The notes below the pieces were generated by a model, which was not told where the DNA came from, did not search any database, and was given only the letters and a program-made list of their open reading frames with translations. A DNA stretch of 64,000 nt from DASQMT01 sp963827335 (GTDB lineage Bacteria > Actinomycetota > Thermoleophilia > Solirubrobacterales > Solirubrobacteraceae). Position 1 is the stretch's first letter; each line of letters begins with the position of its first letter. The DNA is taken from positions 124,001-188,000 of the forward strand of contig CAWHAP010000007.1 of assembly GCA_963827335.1 (NCBI GenBank), given 5' to 3'. The translations under genes and the position numbers were made by a program. This document shows positions 17,068 through 24,864 of this stretch, piece after piece.

Positions 17068-17095
17068 CCGGAGGCGGGCGCTGGCCCGCCTCCGG
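17068..17095 (-). terminator. Strong hairpin terminator after fasciclin lipoprotein gene
   Basis: CCGGAGGCGGGC, loop GCTG, GCCCGCCTCCGG: a perfect 12-bp stem 27 bp beyond the stop codon of the minus-strand gene ending at 17122. No U-tract, as is common in GC-rich actinobacteria. Confidence 0.75.
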
Positions 17096-17121
17096 AGAGC
17101 GGCGTGCGGCGTGCGGCAGGC

Positions 17122-17664
17122 TCAGGCGGACGGGACGAGCACGGTGTCGACGACGTGGACGACGCCGTTTGAGGCCGCGACATCGGGCTGGCTGACGGTG
17201 GCACCGCCGACCGTGACCGTGTCACCGTCGATGGCGACCTCCAGCTTCTCGCCCTGCACGGTCGTCAGCATCTGCCCGTCGGTCAGATCGGCTGCCATTG
17301 TGGCGCCCGGGACGACGTGGTAGGTGAGGACATTCGCGAGATCGTCCTTGTTCGCTGGCTTGAGCAGGCTGTCGACGGTGCTCTGAATGCTCGCGAACGC
17401 GTCGTTGGTCGGCGCGAAGACGGTGAACGGCCCGTCTCCCTGCAGCGTCGGGCCCAGGTCCGCGGCCGTCACGGCGGCCGTGAGCGTCGAGAGGTCGGGG
17501 GTGCCCTGCGCGACCGCCACGATGTCGCCCGCAGTCTCGGGCGTGGCCGTCGCCGCGGGGGTGGGCGCGGTCGCGGCGGGGGATTCGTCGTCGTCACCAC
17601 AGCCTGCTGCAACCAGTCCGAGGGCGGCGATGCTGAGGGCGATGGCGAGGCTGCGCTTCGTCAC
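17122..17664 (-). CDS. Fasciclin (FAS1) domain lipoprotein
   Basis: 180 aa. Lipoprotein signal with lipobox VAAGC (Cys22), a short acidic/Ala-Thr-Pro linker, then one FAS1 domain: LSTLTAAVTAADLGPTLQGD, H1 motif FTVFAPTNDAFASI, conserved LTYHVVPGATM, and H2 motif SNGVVHVVDTVLVPS at the end. FAS1 proteins mediate cell-surface adhesion. A second, non-lipidated FAS1 gene lies at 19720, with the CPA2 antiporter between them. Followed by a strong terminator (17068-17095). Confidence 0.92.
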   Translation of the reverse strand: MTKRSLAIALSIAALGLVAAGCGDDDESPAATAPTPAATATPETAGDIVAVAQGTPDLSTLTAAVTAADLGPTLQGDGPFTVFAPTNDAFASIQSTVDSLLKPANKDDLANVLTYHVVPGATMAADLTDGQMLTTVQGEKLEVAIDGDTVTVGGATVSQPDVAASNGVVHVVDTVLVPSA

Positions 17665-18007
17665 GATGTCGACTCCTTGTTGTGGTGCGTGCAGTGACTA
17701 CGGAAGCTGTGCAGGCACCGGTCAGCCGAGCGGAACGCTTCCGCGCCATTTCCGACGTGCTTGTCGAGCGCCGACTTTGGTCGGGCTGCCCGCCGGCTCT
17801 GCGCCGCTCGGTCCGGCTGGCCTCGGCCCACCGTGCCTGGGCTCGGCCCTCCGGGCGCCGATCGACAGGGCGACTCCAACCACTTTCAGTAGCGGGCGAC
17901 GTCGTGACCCCCCAGCAGGCTCGTTATGAAACTGCTTCATGGCGCCAACGCCCGCCGGGATCAAGCGCGGTGCACGACCGTCCGTGTCGTACCTACGTCG
18001 AGGGCGG
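17665..18007. other. Intergenic region, no gene seen
   Basis: 343 bp between the fasciclin lipoprotein start and the antiporter stop, both on the minus strand. It should hold the fasciclin promoter; no clear hexamers were found. Short ORFs here are low-complexity Arg/Pro frames. Confidence 0.45.
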
Positions 18008-19297
18008 CTAGTAAATGCTGCCAGGCGGGATGTCGGCCGCTTGGCATGCGGCGTGCTCGCGACCACTGACTGGTATGGGCCGGGCCAAGCGGGCCGGCGC
18101 CGCGCGGCGCGGGCGATTGAGGCGGTCGACGAGCGGCCCGGTGGCGAACGTGGTCACGAGGGCCATGAGGACCATGACCGAGAAGAGCCGCTCGTCGATG
18201 AGTCCCGCCTCGAGGCCGACGGCGAGCACGACGAGCTCGACGAGCCCGCGAGCGTTCATGAGCGCGCCGACGGTCAGAGCGTCGCCGCGCGTGGCGCCGG
18301 CGCGGCGCGCGAAGAGGGCCGCGGAGCCGAGCTTCGCGGTGACGGCGACGATCAGCACGGCGGCCAGCAGCCAGAAACCGTCGCCGCCGAGCGCCCAGAC
18401 GTCGACCTTCAGCGCCGGCAGCGCGAAGAACAGCGGGAGGCACACGGACAGCGCGAGCCGAAGCGGCTGCGTGTCGAGCACGACTAGGGCCGCGTCGCGG
18501 GTTCGCGCTGGCAGCGCGACGCCGAAAAGCAGCGCGCCGACGACGAGGTGCAAGCCGGCGAGCTGCGTCGCCGCAGCGGCGAGCCCGAGCAAGACCAGCA
18601 CAGCCGCGCCGGCGACAGCGCATGGAGCGCGGGTGAGCGTTGCGCCGGCCAGCCGCGCGAGGGCGACGACGGCAACCAGTGAGGCGAGGCCGGCGAGCAG
18701 GACGACCGTAGCCGGGCGCGACGAGGCGCTGCCAGCGACGGCCACCGCCAGCGCCGGCCACACGACCAGCTCCTGCGCGCCTGCGGCGGCCAGCGCGATG
18801 CGCGCGGCCGGGCGCCCGGCCATCCGCCGCTCCTCGACGATGCGGGCCAGGACCGGCACGGCCGTGACCGCGAGCGCCGTGCCAAGAAACAGCGCGAACG
18901 GGGCGAGCGGCGGATCGCCCGCCACGGCGCCGTGCACGGCGACGGCGAGACCGGCCCCCGCCAACCACGGAACCACGAACGAGCCGAGGGCCACGGCGCC
19001 GATGACGCGGCGCTCACGCCCAAGCGCCTTACGGTCGAACCGCGCCGCCACCGTGAACAAGTAGGCGACGATCGCGGCCTCGCCGAGCGCGCCGAGCACC
19101 GAGCGCGCGTCAGCGGTGAACAGCGCGTCCGATGGAACGCCCGGCAGCGTCCCGAGCAGCGTCGCGCCGAGCACCAGCCCGGCGAGGATGTCGGCCATGA
19201 CCGGCGGCTGACGCAGGCGGCCCAGCACCCGCCGCAGCGCGCCGCTGACGACAAGCACCAACGCGACGTCGACCAGGACGAGAGCGGCGGTCTCCAC
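18008..19297 (-). CDS. CPA2-family monovalent cation:proton antiporter (Kef-type)
   Basis: 429 aa from GTG 19297; the open frame extends to 19396 but lacks a plausible start there. About 12-13 helices. CPA2 landmarks: QPPVMADILAGLVLGATLLG near the N-terminus, FALFLGTALAVTAVPVLARI with the conserved polar pair region, GALLFGVALP, and GDALTVGALMNARGLVELVVLAVGLEAGL near the C-terminus. Exchanges K+ or Na+ for protons. No cytoplasmic RCK/TrkA_N domain, so nucleotide gating is not expected. Flanked by two fasciclin genes in the same orientation. Confidence 0.9.
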   Translation of the reverse strand: METAALVLVDVALVLVVSGALRRVLGRLRQPPVMADILAGLVLGATLLGTLPGVPSDALFTADARSVLGALGEAAIVAYLFTVAARFDRKALGRERRVIGAVALGSFVVPWLAGAGLAVAVHGAVAGDPPLAPFALFLGTALAVTAVPVLARIVEERRMAGRPAARIALAAAGAQELVVWPALAVAVAGSASSRPATVVLLAGLASLVAVVALARLAGATLTRAPCAVAGAAVLVLLGLAAAATQLAGLHLVVGALLFGVALPARTRDAALVVLDTQPLRLALSVCLPLFFALPALKVDVWALGGDGFWLLAAVLIVAVTAKLGSAALFARRAGATRGDALTVGALMNARGLVELVVLAVGLEAGLIDERLFSVMVLMALVTTFATGPLVDRLNRPRRAAPARLARPIPVSGREHAACQAADIPPGSIY

Positions 19298-19666
19298 ACA
19301 AGGAATACGGTCCGCGGCCGGCGCGCTCCCGACCGCCCGCGCGCCACGACGTGATAGCCAATCGCCCCGCCAGCCCGAGCCGGCAAGGGTGGGCAATAGA
19401 GTGAAGATCGAGCAGGCCGGGCACGTCGCTGGCGTCGACCCGTCCCATCCCGCACTCCGTGCTGTGCCCCTGCTACGCCTTCGCCGGAGGCGACGATCAC
19501 ATCACCCGGGTTGAAGCTCGGCGTCTCCAGCGAGACGTTCGGTCTTTTGCCGCCGGAGCTCTCGCGGTGTCCGGCTCCACCGGCACCTTCGGTTCCGCGA
19601 GGCGTACGGCCCACCGCCGCATCGTGTGCGTCGGCGATCGCCTCGCGGCGTCTGCGGGCGCGGGCT
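19298..19666. other. Intergenic region, no gene seen
   Basis: Between the antiporter start and the terminator of the second fasciclin gene. Reading frames on both strands are low-complexity Arg-rich shadows. No tRNA or recognisable motif. Confidence 0.45.
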
Positions 19667-19701
19667 GCCCGGCACGGTCCGAGAGTGGGGCCGTGCCGGG
19701 C
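19667..19701 (-). terminator. Hairpin terminator after fasciclin gene
   Basis: GCCCGGCACGG (19667-19677) and CCGTGCCGGGC (19691-19701): perfect 11-bp stem with a 13-nt loop, 18 bp beyond the stop codon of the minus-strand fasciclin gene. Confidence 0.75.
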
Positions 19702-19719
19702 CAGGGACGTGGAGTGGTG

Positions 19720-20235
19720 CTACGGGATCAGGACGCGGTTGACCGCGTGGATGATTCCGTTGGAGGTGCGCACGTCAGGGGTGACGACCTTCGACTTGTT
19801 CACGAACACGTTGCTGTCGCGGACGCGGATCCGGACGCGCTCGCCGTTGAGCGTCTTGATTGACGAGCGCTTGACGACGCGCTTGGCGGCGAGTCGGCCC
19901 TCGGCCACGTGGTAGAGGAGCACGGCCTTGAGCTTCGCCTTGTCCTTGCCGAGGGCCTTGAGCGTCTTCTTCGGCACCTTCTTGAACGCCGCGTCGGTCG
20001 GCGCGAACACCGTGTAGGGACCCTTGCCGGACAGGGTCTCGGCCAGGCCGGCCTGCTTGACGAGCGAGACCAGCGTGGTGAAGTTGCCGGCCGCGACGGC
20101 GGTCTCGACGATGTTGGACTCGGCCGTCGCAGGGGCGGCGGGACGCGCGCTTGCCGGCGCTGAAACAAGCGCGCCGGCGGCGATCGCGGCGACGAGGGTG
20201 GCGGCGCCGCGGCGCCGAGTGATGATGCTGCGCAT
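19720..20235 (-). CDS. Secreted fasciclin (FAS1) domain protein
   Basis: 171 aa from ATG 20235, preceded by AAGGAG. Sec signal peptide (ITRRRGAATLVAAIAAGALV, cleavage near ASA-RP), then a single FAS1 domain: NFTTLVSLVKQAGLAETLSG, H1 PYTVFAPTDAAFKKVP, LLYHVAEGRLAAKRVVK, and terminal H2 SNGIIHAVNRVLIP. Very Lys-rich for this genome. Divergent from the CarH-like regulator. The 120-bp gap contains two opposed triple 11-bp repeats, one set next to this gene (20259-20291), predicting control by light or B12. Confidence 0.9.
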   Translation of the reverse strand: MRSIITRRRGAATLVAAIAAGALVSAPASARPAAPATAESNIVETAVAAGNFTTLVSLVKQAGLAETLSGKGPYTVFAPTDAAFKKVPKKTLKALGKDKAKLKAVLLYHVAEGRLAAKRVVKRSSIKTLNGERVRIRVRDSNVFVNKSKVVTPDVRTSNGIIHAVNRVLIP

Positions 20236-20258
20236 GCTGCTCCTTTGCGGAGAACGAT

Positions 20259-20291
20259 AGATCGGACAGACATTGGACAAGCCATTGACAA
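20259..20291 (-). promoter_or_regulatory. Predicted CarH-type operator, fasciclin side (three 11-bp repeats)
   Basis: On the minus strand: TTGTCAATGGC, TTGTCCAATGT, CTGTCCGATCT, head to tail with exact 11-bp periodicity. CarH/LitR proteins are known to bind direct 11-bp repeats, one per protomer. The set mirrors the repeats at 20311-20343 (27 of the first 32 positions identical). It would cover the promoter of the fasciclin gene. Confidence 0.75.
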
Positions 20292-20310
20292 GATAGCGGC
20301 TCGATCCAGC

Positions 20311-20343
20311 TTGTCAAGCGCTTGTCCAAAGTTTGTCCGGTCG
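20311..20343 (+). promoter_or_regulatory. Predicted CarH-type operator, regulator side (three 11-bp repeats)
   Basis: TTGTCAAGCGC, TTGTCCAAAGT, TTGTCCGGTCG: TTGTC starts at 20311, 20322 and 20333. The middle repeat doubles as a -35 box of the regulator's promoter, so binding would shut it off. This predicts autorepression. Confidence 0.75.
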
Positions 20344-20350
20344 GTATGCT
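20322..20350 (+). promoter_or_regulatory. Promoter of the CarH-like gene, probably leaderless
   Basis: TTGTCC (20322-20327), 17-bp spacer, TATGCT (20345-20350). The expected start site is at 20357-20358, coinciding with ATG 20358. This supports that ATG over the in-frame ATG at 20346, which lies inside the -10 box. Confidence 0.6.
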
Positions 20351-20357
20351 TCGGCAG

Positions 20358-21224
20358 ATGCCAGACGCCTCGCTCCGGATCGGAGAGCTCGCCCGGCGCT
20401 CGGGCGTGAGCACCGACCTCCTTCGTGCGTGGGAGCGCCGCTACGGGCTGCTCGAGCCGACACGCACCGCCGCCGGCTACCGGCTCTACTCCGCCGATGA
20501 CGAGGCACGCGTGCGCTCGATGCGAGCGCGCCTCGCCGAGGGGCTGTCGGCCGCCGAGGCGGCGCGACTGGCCCGCGAGGCAACGGCGAGCGCGGCTCCC
20601 AACGGCGCCGCGCCGGCGGATCTCGCCGGCGCGCTGTGGTCCGCCCTCGACAGCTTCGACGACGCGGGCGCGCAGGCCGCCTTCGACCGGCTCGTGGCCG
20701 CGTTCAGCACCGAGGCGGTCGTGGAGCAGGCCATCCTGCCCTATCTGCGGGCGCTCGGCGATCGCTGGCGCGACGGCGACGCCTCGGTCGCCCAGGAGCA
20801 CTTCGCCACCGGCCTGCTGCGCGCGCGGCTGCTCGGCCTCGCCCGCGGCTGGGACCGCGGTGCCGGGCCACGCGCGCTGCTCGCCTGTCCTCCAGGCGAA
20901 CACCACGACCTCGGGCTCATCGTCCTCGGCCTAGCGCTGCGCGATCGCGGCTGGCGCGTGACGTTCCTCGGTCCCGACACCCCGATCGAGACGCTCGCGG
21001 CCGCAGCCGATCAGCTCGCCCCCGACGTCGTCGTGCTCTCCTCGCTCGCACGCGAACCCCTCGTCGAAGCCGAAGCCGAGATCGCGCGGATGGCCTCCTC
21101 GCGACCCGTGCTGCTAGCCGGTCCCGGAGCCGACGCCGAACTGGCCGAACGTGCCCAGGCCCGGCTACTGACCGGCGGACCGCTCGACGCCGCCGCTGAG
21201 GTACCCGTAGAGCCGAACGCGTAG
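20358..21224 (+). CDS. CarH/LitR-like MerR-type regulator with B12-binding photosensor domain
   Basis: 288 aa. Residues 5-70: MerR winged helix (LRIGELARRSGVSTDLLRAW, YGLLEPTRTAAGYRLYS). Residues about 95-165: helical cobalamin cap with the family motif W-x9-EH (W137 to E147-H148, in GDRWRDGD and AQEHFATG). Residues about 170-280: Rossmann B12-binding domain with E-x-H-x-x-G (E181, H183, G186), where H183 would be the lower cobalt ligand. Known members bind adenosylcobalamin in the dark as tetramers and release DNA in light. Position 138, next to the Trp, is Arg; as I recall, a His here gives the bis-His light state of Thermus CarH. Divergent from a fasciclin gene through a double operator. 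Confidence 0.9.
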   Translation: MPDASLRIGELARRSGVSTDLLRAWERRYGLLEPTRTAAGYRLYSADDEARVRSMRARLAEGLSAAEAARLAREATASAAPNGAAPADLAGALWSALDSFDDAGAQAAFDRLVAAFSTEAVVEQAILPYLRALGDRWRDGDASVAQEHFATGLLRARLLGLARGWDRGAGPRALLACPPGEHHDLGLIVLGLALRDRGWRVTFLGPDTPIETLAAAADQLAPDVVVLSSLAREPLVEAEAEIARMASSRPVLLAGPGADAELAERAQARLLTGGPLDAAAEVPVEPNA

Positions 21225-21364
21225 CGAGCAAGGTGAAGGACGGGCCCTCGATATGCACTTCCCAGCTCCGGGCAGACCCGCATCGGACGAGTGCGACAGT
21301 GCGGCCACGGAATCGCACACGGGCGGAGGAGGGGAGCCTCGCGGACGGCCCACTCAGTCGCGGG

Positions 21365-21550
21365 CTATGGCGTGGCCGGAGCCGGCTCGTGCTCCGGCCC
21401 GTCCGAGCGGCTTAGGTCCGCGCCCTGCGGATCGCCCATGTCACCGCCGAGTTGCACCTCGCCGCGCGGGGTGATGAGGATCATGCCGGCGACGACGAGC
21501 ACAGTCACGACGACTCCCGCGAGGGCGAGGAGCAGCTCGAGACCGGTCAC
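21365..21550 (-). CDS. Tiny single-helix membrane protein (61 aa)
   Basis: GTG 21550 overlaps the stop of the preceding tiny gene (GTGA), indicating translational coupling. One transmembrane helix (LELLLALAGVVVTVLVVAGM), then a hydrophilic acidic tail (GGDMGDPQGADLSRSDGPEH). No family recognised. Third gene of an SRPBCC operon. Coupling, helix quality and normal composition support it as a real gene. Confidence 0.65.
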   Translation of the reverse strand: MTGLELLLALAGVVVTVLVVAGMILITPRGEVQLGGDMGDPQGADLSRSDGPEHEPAPATP

Positions 21551-21723
21551 CTGGCCCTCACCGCCGTCATCCAGAAACCACCGGCCGCGAGTATCGACGG
21601 CACCCACAACCCGACGAACACCCCCTCGTCGCGATTGTCGGTGAACCAGAGGCCGATCGAGAGCAGGAATGAGGCAAGCGCGGCGACAAGGAACAGCGTC
21701 ACCCCGAGACGGTGCCGGTCCAC
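21547..21723 (-). CDS. Tiny two-helix membrane protein (58 aa)
   Basis: GTG 21723, six bases after the SRPBCC stop. Sequence begins MDRHRLGVTLFLVAALASFL with helix one ending at GLWFTD, a short loop NRDEG, then helix two VFVGLWVPSILAAGGFWM and a basic end TAVRAR. Overlaps the next tiny gene by 4 bp. No family recognised. It and its partner may form a small membrane complex. Confidence 0.65.
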   Translation of the reverse strand: MDRHRLGVTLFLVAALASFLLSIGLWFTDNRDEGVFVGLWVPSILAAGGFWMTAVRAR

Positions 21724-21729
21724 GACGGC

Positions 21730-22170
21730 TCAGGCCTCGGCCAGCTGCTTGAGGCGCGACAGCGACTCGTCGGCTTCGCGCGCCGCATAATCGGAGACCA
21801 CGCCGCTCGCCGCCTCGCCGATCTCGCCGGCCGGGAGGCGGAACTCGTTCTCGTACTCAAAGCGGGTGCCGCCGTTCTGCTGCGTGAGCGAGTACGTGGT
21901 GCGGGCGGTCGCGCCCGCAGGCCCGGCGCCCTCCCACGCGAGCCGCTGCGGCCCGTCGACGTCGATCGCGGTCCACTCGACCCTGAACGGCGTGCCCGCC
22001 ACGGCCAGGGTCTGGCGGAAGCTGGTGCCCTCCGCCACCTGCTGCGGCGGCGGTTCGGGGAAATCGCGGTGGATGCTCACCCATTCACTGAGCCGGTCGA
22101 GATCGGTCACGAGCTCCCAGACGTCGTGCACGGCAGCCTCGATGTCGATCGACGTGCGTACGTTGGCCAT
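21730..22170 (-). CDS. SRPBCC (polyketide cyclase/START-like) protein
   Basis: 146 aa from ATG 22170 behind GGAGGCC. SRPBCC hydrophobic-cavity fold: MANVRTSIDIEAAVHDVWEL, DRLSEWVSIHRDFPEP, TPFRVEWTAIDVDGPQRLAW, FEYENEFRLPAGEIG, C-terminal long helix ADESLSRLKQLAEA. Such proteins bind lipids or small hydrophobic molecules, often at membranes. First gene of a compact operon with two tiny membrane proteins, which hints at a membrane-linked role. Confidence 0.88.
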   Translation of the reverse strand: MANVRTSIDIEAAVHDVWELVTDLDRLSEWVSIHRDFPEPPPQQVAEGTSFRQTLAVAGTPFRVEWTAIDVDGPQRLAWEGAGPAGATARTTYSLTQQNGGTRFEYENEFRLPAGEIGEAASGVVSDYAAREADESLSRLKQLAEA

Positions 22171-22694
22171 TGTGGCCTCCTGTCGTTGAGATCGAAGTCC
22201 ATACGGCGGCCGCCGTCGCCGGGGTCCCTTCGTTGCGCTGCTGGGCGTCGGCGGGGTCGGTGCCGAGGGCCGGACGCATACGCGGGAGTGGTCCCGCACG
22301 CGCCGGCCGGCGCAGCGCCGGGGTCAAACCGAAGTAGGGGCGGCTCCGGTCGGAGTTGGGGTGAAGAACCGCGTACGGCGCAGCCGATCCCGGCCGGCGT
22401 AACGATCCGGGCCCTGGAGCCGACTCCGGAAAGGTGCGCAACTCATGCTCGCCCTTCTTTCCGGCCGCTGAGGCGGAGCGGAGCCGGGCGCTCGCTCGTC
22501 AAACAACGGGCTTCGTTGCCACCGAGCTGACGTCGAGCCGGCGGTTTGCAAGGCTCTTGTCGCTTGACCCGGGCTTCGGCTCCACTGCTGGGCGACGAAC
22601 GCCGGCAACGCTGGGGACTGTCTTGACCATGCGGGCGTACGGCGCGCGACTTCAAACGCCTTGAAAAACGTGGACAACGACGCGGCGCGTGTGC
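22171..22694. other. Intergenic region, no gene seen
   Basis: 524 bp between the SRPBCC start and the NAD(P)-binding gene stop. Must hold the SRPBCC operon promoter. No ORF has natural composition and no structured RNA was recognised. Confidence 0.45.
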
Positions 22695-23633
22695 CTACGA
22701 GCGGCCTTGCTGGCGCGGCTGGAGCTCGGGATCCTCTTCGACGGCGCGGCGGAGCGCCTCGTTGAACCCGATTGGCCGCACGTCGAACAGGTCTGCCCCG
22801 GACGGGTCGGTGACGACCGTGGGCGCGGCGAGTCCCTCTATCAGCGGCCTGGCCACGCCCGCGTCGACCGGAGTAACCAACCCGATCCACAAAGACGACA
22901 GCCAGGGCGTGATCAGCGGGACGGGCACCCGGGGCCGGCGGCGGAGACCCAGCACAGCCGCCATCCGATCGAGCATCTCCCCGTAGCTCAACACGTCGGG
23001 ACCGCCGATCTGGATGTCCCTGCCGGTCGACTCGGCGATGGACGGTGCCTGCACGAGGTAGCGCAGCGTGTCGTCGATCGCGATCGGCTGCGTCGCGTTG
23101 TTCAGCCACGCGGGAGCGATCATCGCGGGCAGCCGCTGCACCAGGTAGCGCAGCGTCCGGTAGGACTCGCTCTGGGCGCCGACCACCATTCCGGCGCGGA
23201 AGTAGGTCAGCGGCGGCCCGTGTTCCCTCAGCGCCAGGGCTGTTTCATGGCGGCTGCGCAGATGCTTGGACTGGGGGCGGTCGCCGAGCCCGCCCAGGTA
23301 CACCACTCGCTCGATTCCTTCTGTTCGGGCCATCTGTGCGAACGAGGCCGCCGCGGCCCGCTCGCTCGCGACGAAGTCCCCGCTCCCACCCCGCCCCATC
23401 GAGTGAATCAGGTAGTACGCAACGTCGGCACCGTGCCCTGCCCCGCGCAGCGATTCGGGGCGCAAGACGTTCCCCTCGTGTAGCGCGACGCCGCTTCGTT
23501 CCAACTCACGGGCACGAGAGCCGGTGCGATCGCGCACCAGGCCACGCACCTCCCAGCCTGCCGCCGCCAGCGCTCCCACAAGTCGGCCGCCGACGAAGCC
23601 GGTGACGCCCGTCACGAGCGCACGGCCGGCCAT
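22695..23633 (-). CDS. NAD(P)H-binding atypical SDR (NmrA/YbjT-like)
   Basis: 312 aa from ATG 23633. Rossmann fold with glycine motif VTGVTGFVGGRLV (residues about 7-19), a dinucleotide-side Arg in VRGLVRDRTG, and a central YYLIHSMGRGGSGDF segment in place of the classical Tyr-x3-Lys. Landmarks of the YbjT/NmrA atypical group: VYLGGLGDRPQSKHLRSRHETA and FRAGMVVGAQSESYRTLRYLV. C-terminal part supplies a substrate domain. Probably a redox-sensing or quinone-related oxidoreductase; substrate unknown. Confidence 0.85.
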   Translation of the reverse strand: MAGRALVTGVTGFVGGRLVGALAAAGWEVRGLVRDRTGSRARELERSGVALHEGNVLRPESLRGAGHGADVAYYLIHSMGRGGSGDFVASERAAAASFAQMARTEGIERVVYLGGLGDRPQSKHLRSRHETALALREHGPPLTYFRAGMVVGAQSESYRTLRYLVQRLPAMIAPAWLNNATQPIAIDDTLRYLVQAPSIAESTGRDIQIGGPDVLSYGEMLDRMAAVLGLRRRPRVPVPLITPWLSSLWIGLVTPVDAGVARPLIEGLAAPTVVTDPSGADLFDVRPIGFNEALRRAVEEDPELQPRQQGRS

Positions 23634-23788
23634 CACCAGCCCCCGAATGTGAGCACCGGTTGCATGTGGTGCCCACCGTAGCTCGGAACCGTCCACGCGA
23701 CGTCCGTTTCCGCGCGCCGGTGAGCATGGGTCAACGCTCCTCCTTCGCGCGTAGCAATCGCCTCCGCCGGCGCCCAACGCCCGCTCGC

Positions 23789-24154
23789 TACGGGCTACAG
23801 CAGTTCAAGGTCGCCGGCGACGCGCAGATCCCGGCCGGTGAGCACCAGGTCCGGATGGAGTTCGACTACGACGGCGGCGGGCTCGCGAAGGGCGGCACCG
23901 TCCGCCTCTTCCTCGACGGTGATCAGGTCGGAGAGGGGCGGGTGGACGCGACCCAGCCGATGATCTTCTCCGCCGACGAGACCACCGATCTTGGCAGCGA
24001 CCGCGCGACGCCCGTCAGCGAGGACTACGCGGACAACAGCGAGTTCACCGGCAGGGTGCGCTGGGTGCAGATCGACGTCGACGAGGCGGCCGAGGACGTC
24101 GACCACTTGATCAGCCCCGAGGAGCGGCTCCGGATCGCTATGGCACGGCAGTAG
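23789..24154 (+). pseudogene. Arylsulfatase C-terminal fragment
   Basis: About 120 residues match the tail of actinobacterial arylsulfatases: YGLQQFKVAGDAQIPAGEHQ, FDYDGGGLAKGGTVRLFLDG, MIFSADETTDLGSD, EDYADNSEFTGRVRWVQIDV and the terminal SPEERLRIAMARQ with its stop at 24154. The whole catalytic part with the Cys-x-Pro-x-Arg formylglycine motif is missing; upstream sequence is non-homologous Arg-rich frame. A remnant left by a deletion, 0.5 kb from the genomic island edge. Confidence 0.7.
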
Positions 24155-24660
24155 AGCCATGAGACTGTCGCCACTGAGATCGCCGCATGGCCCCGGTGGG
24201 GGACGGCCGGGCGCAGGCTCGGCTGCGGCGGCTACCGACTGATTACCCCGGCCGTCGTGGGCCAAGCGAGGGCGTCTGCGGCAACCTGACGGGCAAACAT
24301 CCCCGAACTGCCGGACCGAGACCGCGGGATGCCTAGATGGTGGCCACGCCGCGTATACAAGGACTCCCGCAGCACGGTCCGACACGCCTGGTCCCCTGAT
24401 CACGCCGGAGGTCGCGGGTCGTGTCCCGTCGCTCCCGCTCCCAGAGGCCGCTGCGAGGGCGCGGATCCCGGACGACGGACAGGTTCCACTGCGAGCGGGC
24501 ACCCGACGCATAGCCGCCTCTCATCGCGGGGGCGACATTCCAGGAGTTGCGCGGAGTTGCCAACGTTCAGCCGACCGTCCCCTTTCATCCCCTTGTTGAG
24601 GATTCCGCTCGATAGGCCGGAAACAGCTAGATCTAGCGATCATGGGGCTCTTGCGGCGGA
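24155..24660. other. Non-coding flank outside the genomic island
   Basis: Between the arylsulfatase remnant and the left att repeat. No supported gene on either strand. Contains an AT-richer stretch (24595-24650) next to the attachment site. Confidence 0.45.
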
Positions 24661-24702
24661 TGGCGAGACCCGGACTCGAACCGGGGACACCACGATTTTC
24701 AG
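24661..24702 (-). repeat. attL: distal copy of tRNA-Phe 3' half
   Basis: 42 bp identical to 40781-40822, beginning TGGCGAGACCCGGACTCGAA and ending at the anticodon loop (GATTTTCAG). The sequence after it (GCGCCGAG) differs from the tRNA, so this is not a functional tRNA but the displaced end left by site-specific integration. Confidence 0.9.
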
Positions 24703-24822
24703 GCGCCGAGAGTGACGAGAGTTTGAGCAGCAAAGTCCCTGCAAAACCGAGCTGATTCAGACGAATCGTCCATCAGCGGTTAGGTCTCGGATTGTGCGGA
24801 GTTTGCGGGCGTTTATCTAGAC

Positions 24823-24856
24823 GTTTGGGACACCAAACGGGCTAGGTGGCCCAAAC
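24823..24856. terminator. Inverted repeat downstream of the helicase-nuclease gene
   Basis: GTTTGGGACACC (24823-24834) and GGTGGCCCAAAC (24845-24856): 12-bp arms with one mismatch and a 10-nt loop, 9 bp beyond the helicase stop. Could be a terminator or an arm-type recombination site near attL. Confidence 0.5.
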
Positions 24857-24864
24857 AACGCGTG

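Noticed and set aside
24661..24702. Second tRNA-Phe gene
   Set aside because: Only the 3' half is present and the following bases cannot form the D-arm or 5' acceptor strand; it is the att copy.
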